Shown here: positions 1 to 5,952 of the stretch, in pieces
Layout of the letters: each line of letters starts with the position of its first letter
Numbering within the stretch: the first letter of the stretch is position 1
NCBI GenBank assembly: GCA_030605305.1
Contig: JAUWIO010000021.1
Location: 1 to 8,322, forward strand
Direction: 5' to 3'
Length of the DNA: 8,322 nt
DNA from: Actinomycetes bacterium
GTDB taxonomy: Bacteria; Actinomycetota; Aquicultoria; CAJVYJ01; JAUVQD01
Translations under genes and position numbers: made by a program
Notes under the pieces: model-generated
What the model was told of the DNA's origin: nothing
The model's database searches: none
The model's input: only the letters and a program-made list of their open reading frames with translations

Positions 1-1209
1 AATGTCCCCGTCATCAGAGACGTAGAAGTCATGAGCGAAGTCCTGCGCGGTTTAGGGCGCGTGGTCGAGCGGCGGGCGGACAGAATAGATATCAGCGGCG
101 GCGGGTCCCTCAACCATGAGGCGCCCTACGACCAGGTCAGCATGATGCGCGCCTCGATCATCGTCTTGGGGCCGCTCGTTGCCCGTTTAGGCCGGGCCAG
201 GGTGGCTATGCCCGGCGGGTGCAATATCGGGATGCGCAAGATAGATCTTCACATTCGCGGCCTGGAAAAACTGGGAGTACATATAGATGTCGACCAGGCG
301 GCCATCGAGGCCCGGGCCGATGAACTCGTTGGCGCCCGTGTGCCGCTCGATTTTCCGAGTGTCGGCGCGACGGAGAACATCATGATGGCCGCGACCCTCG
401 CCAAAGGGACCACTATCATCGAGAATGCCGCGCGGGAGCCGGAGATCGTCGATCTGGCCGATTGTTTGAACAAGATGGGCGCCCGGGTCAGCGGCGCGGG
501 TAGTTCCACTCTGGTCATAGAGGGCGTTAAGCAGTTGCACGGAGCCGAGTTCCCCGTCATCCCCGACCGTATCGAGGCCAGCACCTTCATGGTGGCCGCT
601 GCCGCTACCGGCGGGGACGTGACGGTCAGTTCCGTGAGGCCGGCCCACTTGGGCATGATAATCAAAAAGTTGCGTCAGTGTGGGTGCGAAGTGACGGTCA
701 GCGACAAGGCCGTCAACGTGAAGGGGTCTCCCGATAAAGCAGCCAATATATCGACCTTGCCGTATCCGGGCTTCCCGACCGATATGCAGGCCCCGTTCAT
801 GGTCTTGCTTTCACTGGCCGCGGGCAAGAGCGTTATTACTGAGAATGTCTTTGAGAACCGGTTTACATTCGTCCAGGAACTTACCAAGCTGGGCGCCGAT
901 ATCGAGGTCAGCAACCACCACGCCGTTATCAATGGCGACCGCCGTTTCGGCAGCGGCTCAGTCAAAGCGCCCGATTTACGGGCCGGGGCTGCCCTGGTCA
1001 TCGCCGGGTTGGCGTCGCGAGGACGCGTCGAGATATCCGATATCCACCATATCGAGCGGGGCTACGAGGACCTTACCGGACGCCTGCGGGCGCTGGGGGC
1101 CGAGATCGAGCTGGTCGGGGACAGTTCGGTGGTCCCCATAGCGGCCGACGACCCAAAACCGGCTGTGTCGCTTTCCGAGACCTCTGATACTCAGGCCGGG
1201 CTCTCTTAG
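1..1209 (+). CDS. murA: UDP-N-acetylglucosamine 1-carboxyvinyltransferase (MurA), 5' end outside window
   Basis: MurA transfers enolpyruvate from PEP to UDP-GlcNAc, the first committed cytoplasmic step of peptidoglycan synthesis. The frame is open from base 1: the first codons read NVPVIRDVEVM, which matches the conserved MurA segment about 42 residues from the usual N-terminus. The ATG at 31 is therefore internal, and the substrate-binding Lys/Asn pair lies upstream of the window. Visible hallmarks are the PGGCNIGMRKIDLH loop with the catalytic Cys (codon 220-222, equivalent to E. coli Cys115, the fosfomycin target), FPTDMQAPF with the catalytic-base Asp (codon 781-783), and the C-terminal RGYEDL motif. 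The protein continues roughly 30 residues beyond the usual MurA end as a polar Asp/Ser/Thr-rich tail. The stop abuts fabZ with no gap, so the two are probably cotranscribed. Identity is secure; a MurA1/MurA2 paralogue assignment cannot be made. Confidence 0.96.
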   Translation, partial: NVPVIRDVEVMSEVLRGLGRVVERRADRIDISGGGSLNHEAPYDQVSMMRASIIVLGPLVARLGRARVAMPGGCNIGMRKIDLHIRGLEKLGVHIDVDQAAIEARADELVGARVPLDFPSVGATENIMMAATLAKGTTIIENAAREPEIVDLADCLNKMGARVSGAGSSTLVIEGVKQLHGAEFPVIPDRIEASTFMVAAAATGGDVTVSSVRPAHLGMIIKKLRQCGCEVTVSDKAVNVKGSPDKAANISTLPYPGFPTDMQAPFMVLLSLAAGKSVITENVFENRFTFVQELTKLGADIEVSNHHAVINGDRRFGSGSVKAPDLRAGAALVIAGLASRGRVEISDIHHIERGYEDLTGRLRALGAEIELVGDSSVVPIAADDPKPAVSLSETSDTQAGLS

Positions 1210-1647
1210 GTGGACATCGAAGAAATAAAGGCGCTCATCCCCCACCGTTATCCCTTCTTACTCATAGACCGCATCCTTGAAGTGGAGCCGGGTAAGTCCG
1301 CCGTCGGCCTGAAGAATGTCACCGGCAACGAATGGTTCTTCGCCGGGCACTTCCCGGACTATCCGGTTATGCCGGGGGTCCTGATAGTCGAGGCACTGGC
1401 GCAAGTCGGTGTCGTTGCCACCCTAAGCGTGCCGGAAAACCGAGGTAAGCTCGTGCTCTTCGCCGGCATCGACAAAGTCAGGTTCAAGCGAGAAGTGAAG
1501 CCCGGCGATCAGCTGACGCTTGGCGTCGAGATCACACAGGCTCGAAAGACTTTCGGCAAGGGAGTCGCTGAGGCCACGGTAGACGGTGAGACTGTCGCCT
1601 CAGCGGAGCTCATGTTCATGCTCAAGGCCGATACAGCCCCAGATTAG
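1210..1647 (+). CDS. fabZ: 3-hydroxyacyl-[acyl-carrier-protein] dehydratase FabZ
   Basis: FabZ dehydrates 3-hydroxyacyl-ACP to trans-2-enoyl-ACP in type II fatty acid synthesis in the cytoplasm. The 145-residue product has the normal family length and begins [20 protein letters not shown], the standard FabZ N-terminus. The hot-dog fold signature [20 protein letters not shown] holds the catalytic His47 and Glu61, and the later [18 protein letters not shown] and ELMF segments are also conserved. The start is GTG immediately after the murA TAG stop. There is only a weak Shine-Dalgarno in front, so translation is probably coupled to murA. A murA-fabZ pairing without lpxA, lpxC or lpxD next to it fits a Gram-positive-type context better than a lipid A cluster, but this is only suggestive. 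Confidence 0.96.
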   Translation: MDIEEIKALIPHRYPFLLIDRILEVEPGKSAVGLKNVTGNEWFFAGHFPDYPVMPGVLIVEALAQVGVVATLSVPENRGKLVLFAGIDKVRFKREVKPGDQLTLGVEITQARKTFGKGVAEATVDGETVASAELMFMLKADTAPD

Positions 1648-1672
1648 ACAAACCTGCGCCTGGTGATAGAAT
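1645..1672 (+). promoter_or_regulatory. Predicted housekeeping-sigma promoter for the GerMN lipoprotein
   Basis: A TAGACA -35 box (1645-1650) is followed after 16 nt by a TAGAAT -10 box (1667-1672). Each matches the sigma-70/SigA consensus at five of six positions. A TG one base upstream of the -10 gives an extended -10 element. Transcription would start near 1679, leaving a leader of about 65 nt before the chosen ATG at 1744. The prediction rests on sequence match alone. Confidence 0.5.
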
Positions 1673-1743
1673 GGCCTCAAGCGAATGTAGTCCCACACCC
1701 ACTTACTGAAGCAGTAGTCGCAGAAACAGACGCAGGAATGATT

Positions 1744-2367
1744 ATGGTCACGAGAAAACATTTTACAATCAAGAGGTCAAAGCGCGCCGGCGTCTTTGCG
1801 GGACTTCGTTGTCTGGCTGTCATGGTGTCGCTCAGTCTAGTGCTGTTGGGTTGCGATAGACAGGAAGCGCAGGACGAGGCCCTGACAAGTTCGTCACAAA
1901 CGGATGTTTCGTCACTGGCGACGGATACCGTCAGCTCCTCGATCGAGCCGACCGTCGCCGTATCGCCGGTTGCAACAATAGTATATTTTAGCGATGCCGC
2001 CGGGCTGAAGTTGGTCGGTGAGACACGGACTCTCCAGAGCGGGGAAGACCTGCCGGCCGCTCTCGTTCAAGCATTGATCGACGGGCCCACCGCTCCAAAT
2101 CAGCCGACTCTGCCGCCAGGCACGCGACTCCTCGGGGTGACGGTGGAAAAGGGCGAAGCGATCGTCGATCTCTCTCAAGAGTTTGTCGACAACCACCCCG
2201 GCGGCAGCAGTTCCGAGCGCCTGTCCGTTTACTCGATAGTCAATACATTGGCGGGGCTGCCGGAGATCGACCAGGTCACGATTGTCGTCAACGGGAAGAA
2301 TATCGAGGCTATCGGCGGCCACCTGGACCTGAGCGGTCCGCTCGCTCGTGATGGAAGCATATTGTGA
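1744..2367 (+). CDS. GerMN-domain lipoprotein
   Basis: Predicted exported lipoprotein of 207 residues. The N-terminus is basic (MVTRKHFTIKRSKR), followed by a hydrophobic stretch and a lipobox ending LLGC, so Cys37 would be lipidated and the protein held on the outer face of the cytoplasmic membrane. A low-complexity Ser/Thr/Asp linker covers about residues 40-75. The C-terminal part (about 80-190) resembles the GerMN (sporulation and spore germination) domain: VYFSDAAGLKLVGETR, LIDGPT, LPPGTRLLGVTVEKGEAIVDLSQEF, YSIVNTLAGLPEIDQVTIVVNGK. GerMN domains occur in GerM and in actinobacterial LpqB and are linked to envelope or peptidoglycan functions; the precise role here is unknown. The frame is open back to a GTG at 1663, but an AGGA box at 1734-1737, 6 nt before ATG 1744, and the signal-peptide layout favour 1744. 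The stop codon sits inside the palindrome at 2354-2387. Confidence 0.85.
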   Translation: MVTRKHFTIKRSKRAGVFAGLRCLAVMVSLSLVLLGCDRQEAQDEALTSSSQTDVSSLATDTVSSSIEPTVAVSPVATIVYFSDAAGLKLVGETRTLQSGEDLPAALVQALIDGPTAPNQPTLPPGTRLLGVTVEKGEAIVDLSQEFVDNHPGGSSSERLSVYSIVNTLAGLPEIDQVTIVVNGKNIEAIGGHLDLSGPLARDGSIL

Positions 2368-2387
2368 GTAGGGTCACAATATGCTTC
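2354..2387. promoter_or_regulatory. Perfect 14-bp inverted repeat with a CRP/FNR-superfamily operator core; possibly also a terminator
   Basis: Arms 2354-2367 and 2374-2387 are exact reverse complements around a 6-nt centre (GTAGGG). The core, TGTGA (2363-2367)-N6-TCACA (2374-2378), is identical to the consensus half-sites of E. coli CRP and actinobacterial GlxR-type regulators. The TGA stop of the lipoprotein gene is 2365-2367, within the left arm. The centre lies about 77 bp upstream of the start point predicted from the 2413-2441 promoter, a region where class I activators bind. As RNA it would fold into a stable hairpin, but the following bases (TTGGCAGC) make a poor U-tract, so intrinsic termination would be weak. 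An operator, a terminator or both remain possible. Confidence 0.6.
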
Positions 2388-2408
2388 TTGGCAGCTCAGG
2401 CTTGCCAA
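2388..2408 (+). other. Small hairpin next to the palindrome
   Basis: TTGGCAGC (2388-2395) can pair with GCTTGCCAA (2400-2408) through eight base pairs, a TCAG loop and one bulged T. It starts at the base directly after the large palindrome, giving two tandem hairpins in the lipoprotein-cytochrome spacer. No T-run follows. It may add to transcript end protection or be incidental. Confidence 0.3.
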
Positions 2409-2412
2409 ATGC

Positions 2413-2441
2413 TTGACCGTACCGGCGTTTCCCTGTACCAT
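2413..2441 (+). promoter_or_regulatory. Predicted promoter of the cytochrome operon
   Basis: TTGACC (2413-2418, five of six to the -35 consensus) is separated by 17 nt from TACCAT (2436-2441, four of six to the -10 consensus). The implied start near 2448 leaves a leader of about 58 nt before the cytochrome b ATG. The modest -10 box would suit an activator-dependent promoter, with the CRP-like palindrome upstream. The rest of the 2409-2494 spacer shows no other signal that I can support. Confidence 0.4.
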
Positions 2442-2505
2442 CAGCCGCGTGAAAAACCACGAACGGTGCGACCTTTCTGCAGGCGACGACACACAGGAGC
2501 AATAG

Positions 2506-3366
2506 ATGCTTGAGACTCTGAATATTTGGGTCGATGTCGTCGGGTTCGTGGTGGCGGCCGGCATGTTGTTCGGGTTTGTCATCCCCCATTTCATCGGCAG
2601 CATCGTCACCGGGCGGGTCAAGAAGCATTTTGTCGACGATTACTGGGACCCGCTGGCCCATCGCATGCACGATCCCAATAACTATCACTATAAGCAACCG
2701 ATCGGCCCCGATTTCGCGCCCCCGGTCCGTGTCTGGCACTGGATCAATATCGTCTCCTTTATAATACTGCTCGTTTCCGGGCTATACATCCGCTATCCGT
2801 GGTTCGAGGGCGGGCGCGAGATCATGCGCATGGCCCACTACTTTTTCATGTACGTTATCACCATCAACCTCATATTTCGGATGGTATATCTGTACATCGC
2901 CGGCGACTGGGCGGACTATCTGAAGTTCGATCTCGACGATATCAAGCAGGCCCCTTCGATCATGAAGTACTACTTGTTCATTGGCCCGCCGTACGAGCAC
3001 AGGAAGAAGTTCAACCCCCTCCAGCGGCCCACCTATCCGGCCATCTGGGCTTTGTTAGGGCTGCAAGCCTTGACGGGGTTTATTATTTGGAACCCGGCGA
3101 TCGGAGGTCCGCTGACTTCGCTGGCGGGCGGTCCAGCCGATTTAGCGGCGTGGATGCGCTTGCTCCATAACGTCAATATGCGCATCTTGGTTCTGATCGG
3201 CACGATCCACTCGTATCTCGGCATCATGGAAGACTATCCGGTCCTGAATGTCTTCTGGTTTTGGAAGGACCCGGACATGGCCAAGTACGAGCATGACGAG
3301 CACCATCATGAAGAGGAGGCGCACGGGTCCGGGCTAGACGATGAGCGGCCGGCGCCGGTGGAGTAG
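2506..3366 (+). CDS. Membrane diheme cytochrome b, HyaC/FdnI (Ni/Fe-hydrogenase b-type, cytochrome b561) family
   Basis: Integral membrane cytochrome b of 286 residues, expected to exchange electrons between the quinone pool and the periplasmic-side cytochromes encoded downstream. Hydrophobic segments lie near residues 8-30, 77-96, 108-131, 176-196 and 224-241. The last four match the family core: VRVWHWINIVSFIILLVSGLYI, the MAHYFFMY helix, NPLQRPTYPAIWALLGLQALTG, and LLHNVNMRILVLIGTIHSYLG. Candidate heme ligands are His78, His111, His221 and His235. The first segment is an extra N-terminal helix relative to the four-helix core. The C-terminus is rich in His and acidic residues (HDEHHHEEEAH, residues 263-273). 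The ATG has AGGAG at 2495-2499, spaced by 6 nt. No hydrogenase or formate dehydrogenase subunit is present; the following genes are all multiheme cytochromes, so a Cbc-like b-c complex is the better reading. Confidence 0.88.
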   Translation: MLETLNIWVDVVGFVVAAGMLFGFVIPHFIGSIVTGRVKKHFVDDYWDPLAHRMHDPNNYHYKQPIGPDFAPPVRVWHWINIVSFIILLVSGLYIRYPWFEGGREIMRMAHYFFMYVITINLIFRMVYLYIAGDWADYLKFDLDDIKQAPSIMKYYLFIGPPYEHRKKFNPLQRPTYPAIWALLGLQALTGFIIWNPAIGGPLTSLAGGPADLAAWMRLLHNVNMRILVLIGTIHSYLGIMEDYPVLNVFWFWKDPDMAKYEHDEHHHEEEAHGSGLDDERPAPVE

Positions 3367-3372
3367 ATTCTG

Positions 3373-4431
3373 ATGGAGAAGCAGTCACCTAGGAAAAAAC
3401 AGATATCAGCAGCCCTCGTACTGGGGGCGCTCCTGGTCTTGGTGGGCATGGCGGTTTCGATAGGGCCGGCTTTGGCGGCTGGGGAAGATGACGCCATTAT
3501 CGAGCCGAAAAGCATCGTCACTTTGCCGTGGAAGAACGCGGCCCAAAAGCCGGTGCCGCCGTCGTTCGTGCTGCCGCGGCAGAGCCGTTTGGGTTGCCTG
3601 GCCTGTCATTCAAACACCAAGTTGAGCCGGATCAAAGACGGCGAGGAACAGTCGTTGTTCGTCGATCCGGAGGTCATCGGTAATTCTATGCACGAGAAAA
3701 TCGCCTGCATAGACTGCCACACCAACTTCACGTACGAAGATCACCCGGCAAAGAACCCCAAGGATTATTGGAAAGTCGCCGGTCTGGCCTGCATGAAGTG
3801 TCATCCGTACCAGAAGCTCAAATATGAGAAGAGCATACACGGCCGGTTGGCCCTCGAGGATAAAAAGGCCGAGTTGAACGGCAAAGAAGTGGAGCCGGCG
3901 CTCTGTTCGAGCTGCCATGGGTCTCACAATATCCAGAGCCCGCGCTTCGAGTCTTATCGCTCGGAGTTTCGCCTCTCCTCTAAGAAGGTCTGTGGTCAGT
4001 GCCATACCGACCGCTATGCGTCGTACGGCGATTACTATCACGGCCAAGCCTACAAGAATAAAGCCAAGGATGCGCCTACTTGCTGGGATTGCCACGACAA
4101 CCACAATATCTTACACGGCGATGATGCAAAGTCGCCTATCGCTTCGCCTGCCAACTTACGTCAGGCGTGCGGCAAGTGTCACGATGATCCAGGGGAGAGC
4201 CTGGTGACCTACGCTCCATTGATCCACGGTCGCCAGGAGGCCCTAAACAATAATCCGATATTCCGGCTGCTGGGACTGATCATTCCCGAGCGGCAGCCCG
4301 CTGAGCCGGAGCCCGAGACCAGGGAGCCGGTCGTGCAGACTGAGATCCTCTCGGAGACACCCGAAGTAGGCCTGTTCGCCAGGATCATCGGGATCTTCTT
4401 CCCGCGGTCGTTGCGCCCGCTCGGTGGCTGA
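3373..4431 (+). CDS. Seven-heme c-type cytochrome, exported
   Basis: A 352-residue multiheme cytochrome c, probably the first c-type acceptor or donor for the cytochrome b. An N-terminal signal (basic to residue 9, hydrophobic 11-33, possible cleavage after ALAA at 36) sends it outside the membrane. Seven CXXCH sites begin at Cys75, 112, 140, 178, 207, 237 and 266. Extra histidines in SIHGR, YYHGQAY and GSHNI motifs are likely distal ligands, a pattern seen in the c-type part of Geobacter CbcL-like and NrfH/c3-type proteins. After the last heme comes an acidic Glu/Pro-rich linker flanked by two similar short hydrophobic helices (FRLLGLIIPER near 297-307 and LFARIIGIFFPR near 334-345). It starts 6 nt after cytochrome b, with GGTGGAG at 3357-3363 spaced 9 nt from the ATG, so expression is coupled. 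Redox role is certain in kind; the substrate is not known. Confidence 0.9.
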   Translation: MEKQSPRKKQISAALVLGALLVLVGMAVSIGPALAAGEDDAIIEPKSIVTLPWKNAAQKPVPPSFVLPRQSRLGCLACHSNTKLSRIKDGEEQSLFVDPEVIGNSMHEKIACIDCHTNFTYEDHPAKNPKDYWKVAGLACMKCHPYQKLKYEKSIHGRLALEDKKAELNGKEVEPALCSSCHGSHNIQSPRFESYRSEFRLSSKKVCGQCHTDRYASYGDYYHGQAYKNKAKDAPTCWDCHDNHNILHGDDAKSPIASPANLRQACGKCHDDPGESLVTYAPLIHGRQEALNNNPIFRLLGLIIPERQPAEPEPETREPVVQTEILSETPEVGLFARIIGIFFPRSLRPLGG

Positions 4432-4433
4432 AC

Positions 4434-4455
4434 GGCCGGTTGAGTGGCTCCGGCC
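4434..4455 (+). other. GGCCGG/CCGGCC inverted repeat between two cytochrome genes
   Basis: Six-base arms 4434-4439 and 4450-4455 are exact complements around a 10-nt loop, in the 52-nt gap between the seven-heme and 18-heme genes. There is no T-run, so it is not a convincing terminator. It could slow or protect the operon transcript and alter the ratio of the two cytochromes. Chance occurrence in GC-rich DNA is quite possible. Confidence 0.25.
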
Positions 4456-4472
4456 CTCGCTGGCGCAGTCTT

Positions 4473-4479
4473 AGGAGAG
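4473..4479 (+). promoter_or_regulatory. Shine-Dalgarno site deciding the TTG start of the 18-heme cytochrome
   Basis: AGGAGAG at 4473-4479 is a near-ideal ribosome binding site. AGGAG ends 6 nt before TTG 4484. Since the frame from this TTG begins with a clean signal peptide and no ATG or GTG precedes it at a suitable distance, the rare TTG start is well supported. Confidence 0.75.
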
Positions 4480-4483
4480 TAGT

Positions 4484-5950
4484 TTGCCGCGAATCGCCTT
4501 TAGGTTAATCCCGGTACTCGTGGTCGCCGTCTTCATGATAGCGGCGCTCGGGCCGGCCGATTCTGCCCCGATCGGGGAGGAACGGGGCCTGGTCATCGAT
4601 ACGGGCGGGCCGGTCACCATGGCCAAGTGCGAGCCTTGTCATCGGGACCTCAACCAGATCGAAGACAACCCCGATCTCATCAACTTTAACCACCCGGTCC
4701 ATTTCAAGCGCGATATCGGCTGCCCGGTCTGCCATACGGTCTTTCCGCATCAGCCGGGGAAGCTCGTCAAACCCACTATGAGCCTTTGCGCCAACTGCCA
4801 TAGGCAGAAACACGGTAATCAGGGACAGACGGCCTCTTTCAACTGCGGGCTCTGCCACCCGGCTGACTTTAAGCTGACTCCCGACGATCACGAGACCGGC
4901 GGCTTTGACGGCTCGGGCCATGCGAAGAAGGCTGAAGTGGACGCCCAACCTTGCCTCGTCTGTCACTCGGGCAGTTCTTGCGAAAAGTGTCATGCTGACG
5001 AGGGCATCAAGACCCAGAGACGGTTTCGTTGGTATGGTCTGTGGCCGGTCGAGCAAGGCGCGGGCGAGAAGATAAGGATCGGCCCCAAGGTCGAGATGAG
5101 TACCTGCCAGGCTTGCCATCGTGATCTCTCGAAGTGGGAGAACCCTAAGCTGATAAATTTTAATCACCCGGTCCATTTTAAGCGGGAGATAGCCTGCGAT
5201 AATTGCCATGACGGTTGGCCGCATGCCCCCGATAAGATCAAGAGACCTCAGATGACCGCCTGTGCCCAGTGCCATCGTCTCGACCATGGGAACCAGGGAC
5301 AGTTAGTGGCGGCCGAAGACCCGGATATCTCCGGGTTCTGCCGTTTATGCCATCCCTCAGATATGCAGTTGCGGCCCGATTGGCATACGACCGAGTTCGT
5401 CGAGGGGGACCATAAGCGTTTTGCCCGCCAGGACCGGGGGCGTTGTCGTATGTGCCATGTCCAGACGTTCTGCGATGCTTGTCATGGGACCCAGATACCG
5501 CACAGCCCGGATTGGCGAAGCGAGCATGGCCGTGTCGCCGCGTCACTTCAGGACCAGGGAGACAACCTGTCGTGCTTTCGTTGCCATCGCAAGGACGGCC
5601 CGCAGACTTCGCATCAGTCGGCGCCGTCGTGCGCCAAGTGCCACAAGGCCGTCGTCTTCCCGCACCCCAAACCGTGGGCGCCGCAACACGGCAAGACGGC
5701 TTCGGTCGAGGGCGTGGATGTCTGCGAGACCTGCCATGTCAAAGAGAACTTTTGCGATAAATGTCATGGCGGAGCCCCATTGCCGCACCCGGACAATTGG
5801 GTCGGGCAACACCGCCTGTTTCTAAGAGATGAATCGACCGAAGTCTGCCTGACCTGCCACCAGCAGGGCCAGTGCGAGCAGTGTCATTCGCAGCACCGGA
5901 TACACAATCAGTGGAAGATGTATGATATCGGCGGAACGAGGTTCTTTTAG
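4484..5950 (+). CDS. 18-heme c-type cytochrome with duplicated six-heme modules
   Basis: A 488-residue exported cytochrome with 18 CXXCH sites, starting at Cys49, 80, 102, 121, 157, 166, 208, 238, 260, 286, 321, 330, 364, 383, 414, 424, 455 and 464; about one heme per 27 residues. An N-terminal signal peptide (residues 1-28, likely cleavage after ADSA) is followed by no membrane anchor, so the mature form should be soluble or surface-associated. Hemes 1-6 (residues 46-170) and 7-12 (205-334) are clear duplicates, sharing CHRDL, LINFNHPVHFKR, HGNQGQ and LCHP segments. Hemes 13-18 form three further CXXCH pairs with PH..W..(Q)HG spacers like those around hemes 11-12. Such proteins act as molecular wires in extracellular electron transfer or large periplasmic redox complexes such as Hmc. 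Translation starts at TTG, and the next gene begins 2 nt after the stop. No enzymatic domain is visible. Confidence 0.92.
   Translation: MPRIAFRLIPVLVVAVFMIAALGPADSAPIGEERGLVIDTGGPVTMAKCEPCHRDLNQIEDNPDLINFNHPVHFKRDIGCPVCHTVFPHQPGKLVKPTMSLCANCHRQKHGNQGQTASFNCGLCHPADFKLTPDDHETGGFDGSGHAKKAEVDAQPCLVCHSGSSCEKCHADEGIKTQRRFRWYGLWPVEQGAGEKIRIGPKVEMSTCQACHRDLSKWENPKLINFNHPVHFKREIACDNCHDGWPHAPDKIKRPQMTACAQCHRLDHGNQGQLVAAEDPDISGFCRLCHPSDMQLRPDWHTTEFVEGDHKRFARQDRGRCRMCHVQTFCDACHGTQIPHSPDWRSEHGRVAASLQDQGDNLSCFRCHRKDGPQTSHQSAPSCAKCHKAVVFPHPKPWAPQHGKTASVEGVDVCETCHVKENFCDKCHGGAPLPHPDNWVGQHRLFLRDESTEVCLTCHQQGQCEQCHSQHRIHNQWKMYDIGGTRFF
4619..5485 (+). repeat. Tandem six-heme coding duplication inside the 18-heme cytochrome gene
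   Basis: Unit A is 4619-4993 and unit B is 5096-5485. The offset is 158 codons over the INFNHPVHFKR and HGNQGQ segments and 164-165 codons near the last hemes, so B has gained a few residues. Similarity survives at the DNA level around 4682-4720 and 5156-5194 (both contain CACCCGGTCCATTT), while third positions differ elsewhere, pointing to an old duplication under selection and not a recent copy. Confidence 0.85.
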
Positions 5951-5952
5951 CC

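Noticed and set aside
1663..1743. Longer lipoprotein reading frame from GTG 1663 or ATG 1738
   Set aside because: The upstream part would put about 25 polar residues ahead of the basic signal-peptide region, GTG 1663 has no ribosome site and overlaps the predicted -10 box, and AGGA sits at the right distance only for ATG 1744.
2506..3366. Cytochrome subunit of a Ni/Fe hydrogenase or formate dehydrogenase
   Set aside because: The family match is real, but no catalytic or iron-sulfur subunit is present on either side; the operon partners are multiheme cytochromes c.
3610..4104. Reverse-strand hydrophobic frame opposite the seven-heme cytochrome
   Set aside because: The apparent hydrophobicity is the complement of Lys/Asp/Cys-His codons on the true strand. 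There is no promoter, ribosome site or family resemblance.
4505..5287. Long reverse-strand open frame (260 codons) opposite the 18-heme cytochrome
   Set aside because: It mirrors a strongly supported multiheme coding region; the frequent Cys/His codons of the + strand keep this antisense frame open. The translation shows no recognisable domain and no ribosome site was found for it.
4619..5950. Regularly spaced TGC/TGT-N6-TGCCAT-like DNA repeats that could suggest a CRISPR or satellite array
   Set aside because: They are codons of CXXCH heme sites at uneven spacing in one frame; the intervening sequence is coding and shows no constant direct repeat.
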